64,000 nucleotides of DNA from the NCBI RefSeq assembly GCF_007995085.1, contig NZ_VOQS01000003.1, positions 1,736,001 to 1,800,000 on the forward strand, read 5' to 3'. The position numbers were made by a program, and so were the translations under genes. The notes under the pieces were generated by a model, which made no database searches, had not been told where the DNA came from, and worked only from the letters and a program-made list of their open reading frames with translations. This DNA is from Paraburkholderia azotifigens (GTDB taxonomy: Bacteria > Pseudomonadota > Gammaproteobacteria > Burkholderiales > Burkholderiaceae). Positions 62,632-64,000 of this stretch are shown here, piece after piece; the stretch's first letter is position 1, and the number at the start of each line of letters is the position of its first letter.

Positions 62632-64000
62632 TCAACGCTGAGGCGCTTCACCGTTTCTGGCCGCAGCAACGGCAGGGACGAGAACCGCGAAGACGACGAT
62701 TGTCACTGCGACGATAAAGAGTCCAACAAACGTCAGATGAACCGATTGATGCAACGCCAGCCGAATGGCGGCAAAGCTGTCCATGCTGCCGGGTGCTGAC
62801 TCGATCACCTTGCGCAGTTGATCGGAAGTGACGACGCCAAGTGTCTTCGAGTGAGCCAGCCCATAGTTGAGCAAGGCGCCGAAGACGGTCGCGCCGAGTG
62901 TGCTTCCAAGGTTGCGTGAGAACAGGTTTGAGGCGGTAGCGCTGCCGCGTTGCGACTTGTCGACCTGCTCCTGGATGAGGACGAGCGACGTGACGCTGAG
63001 CGCGCCCATTCCGAAGCCCATCACCAGCGATCCGATCCCGGCCAGTAACGGCGCGCTATGAGGGGTCAACGAGACGAAGATCATCGCGCCAACCGGGATC
63101 ACCGCGCTTCCACCGATCAGCAGCTTGCGCAGATCGAACCGGTGAAAGGAGCGGGCGGAAAGCGTGGCGCCCAGCGGCCACCCCACCATGACCATCGTTA
63201 GCGCAAAGCCTGCAACCATCGGCGTGCGATGCAGCACACCCTGAACATACATCGGCAGGAAGGTTGTCAGCCCCATCAAGGCCATGCCGGAGAAAGCCGT
63301 CGCGAGGTTGGTCATCGCGATGGGACGATGCCCCCACAGGCTGAACGAAATCATCGGGTCGGGGCTACGCCGCTCCTGCCAGACAAACAGCGCTGCGCTT
63401 GCGATGAACACGCTGCCGCTGAGCATCGCGTGCGTATAGTCCGCTGTACTCAGGCTCGTCAGGCCGATCATGAGCGCGGCGATGGCGACGGTGAAGAGGA
63501 CTGCACCGCCGATATCGATCGACGGCCGAGCGTCTCTTTCCTTTTCATGCAGGAACAGGACAAAGCCTGCGGCTGAAATCAATCCGACGGGGATGTTGAT
63601 CCAGAAGATCCACGCCCACGCGAAGTCGCGGACAATAAAGCCGCCGATCATCGGCCCGAGGACCGCCGCCGTCGCCCACACGCTAGCCAGATAGCCCTGC
63701 ACCTTGCCACGCTCTTTGGCTGGGTAGAGGTCACCGACGATGGTCAGCGTGACCGGTTGTATCGAACCGGCGCCGATGCCCTGAATGAGTCTGAAGACGA
63801 TCATCGCAGGCATTGACCATGCGAAGCCGGCCAGCACCGATCCGACCAGAAAAATGGCAATGCCGGCCAGCATGATGCGCTTGCGACCAAAGATATCCGC
63901 AAGCTTGCCAAAGACCACCGTCATGGCGGTCTGGGTCAGCAAAAACGACGAGAAAACCCAGCTATATAAATGCAGTCCACCGAGTTTCGTCACGATCTGC
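62632..64000 (-). CDS. MFS multidrug exporter, DHA2 (EmrB/QacA-like), start outside window
   Basis: The N-terminus runs off the right edge; at least 455 residues are seen. The first visible text TKLGGLHLYSWVFSSFLL is typical of a second helix. The MFS motif GKLADIFGRKR follows, and LDLYSWVF-type spacing supports a 14-helix exporter. A motif C-like LGPMIGGFI is near 118. Later helices include GMALMGLTTFLPMYVQG. Drug or metabolite efflux by proton exchange is expected. It ends in a short basic tail (ARNGEAPQR). Confidence 0.9.
   Translation of the reverse strand, partial: QIVTKLGGLHLYSWVFSSFLLTQTAMTVVFGKLADIFGRKRIMLAGIAIFLVGSVLAGFAWSMPAMIVFRLIQGIGAGSIQPVTLTIVGDLYPAKERGKVQGYLASVWATAAVLGPMIGGFIVRDFAWAWIFWINIPVGLISAAGFVLFLHEKERDARPSIDIGGAVLFTVAIAALMIGLTSLSTADYTHAMLSGSVFIASAALFVWQERRSPDPMISFSLWGHRPIAMTNLATAFSGMALMGLTTFLPMYVQGVLHRTPMVAGFALTMVMVGWPLGATLSARSFHRFDLRKLLIGGSAVIPVGAMIFVSLTPHSAPLLAGIGSLVMGFGMGALSVTSLVLIQEQVDKSQRGSATASNLFSRNLGSTLGATVFGALLNYGLAHSKTLGVVTSDQLRKVIESAPGSMDSFAAIRLALHQSVHLTFVGLFIVAVTIVVFAVLVPAVAAARNGEAPQR

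Overview
The window looks like a Burkholderiaceae genome, most likely Paraburkholderia or a close relative. The evidence is high GC with strong third-position G/C bias in the first half, a DUF4148 gene and a DUF3331-like gene (both common in this family), and Burkholderia-style type VI secretion (T6SS) gene order. The assignment is by inspection only; no database search was run.

Layout. (1) About 1-6267, plus strand: the 3' end of a CHAT-domain protease-like gene, then a TpsB/FhaC-type outer-membrane transporter and a TpsA-like exoprotein with a haemagglutination-activity domain, forming a two-partner secretion locus. (2) About 6298-32232: a T6SS locus. On the minus strand are a PP2C phosphatase and a sigma-factor-like protein. 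Across a 0.7 kb divergent regulatory region follows a plus-strand run: tssA, tssB, tssC, hcp, tagJ, tssE, tssF, tssG, clpV, a DUF4280 PAAR-like gene, vgrG, an FHA gene, tssK, tssL (with OmpA domain), tssM, tagF, an OmpA-like protein and a secreted HExxH protein. No tssJ or kinase gene is visible. (3) About 32339-36049: a secreted DUF995-like protein, a low-GC gene whose product looks like a YopT/AvrPphB-type (C58) cysteine protease, a decayed MATE transporter fragment and a DUF3331-like gene. (4) About 36313-39420, minus strand: a cyanate-detoxification operon (cynT, cynS, isochorismatase-like hydrolase) and a GNAT acetyltransferase. (5) About 40157-51884: a DUF1348 protein, a GST, a three-part PNPOx/FAD reductase/2Fe-2S fusion, a MocR-type regulator divergent from an ABC-type solute-binding protein, an ectC-like gene without ectA or ectB, a glyoxalase-like protein, three AraC-type regulators in tandem and a small DUF3846-like protein. 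(6) About 51950-64000: a patchwork of small enzymes (AhpD-like, alpha/beta hydrolase, GST, DinB-like, phosphoesterase, Tat-exported epoxide hydrolase, nitrilase) with many decaying fragments (alpha/beta hydrolase, two GSTs joined tail to tail, NAD(P)-binding protein, MarR regulator), ending in an MFS/DHA2 exporter that runs off the window.

The first half is two secretion systems in well-ordered operons. The second half is accessory DNA: regulators paired with detoxification enzymes, mixed base composition and frequent pseudogenes. The most notable items are the C58-type protease near the T6SS, the secreted HExxH/OmpA pair at the end of the T6SS operon, the lone ectC-like gene and its neighbours with a repeated putative operator, and the fused electron-transfer protein.
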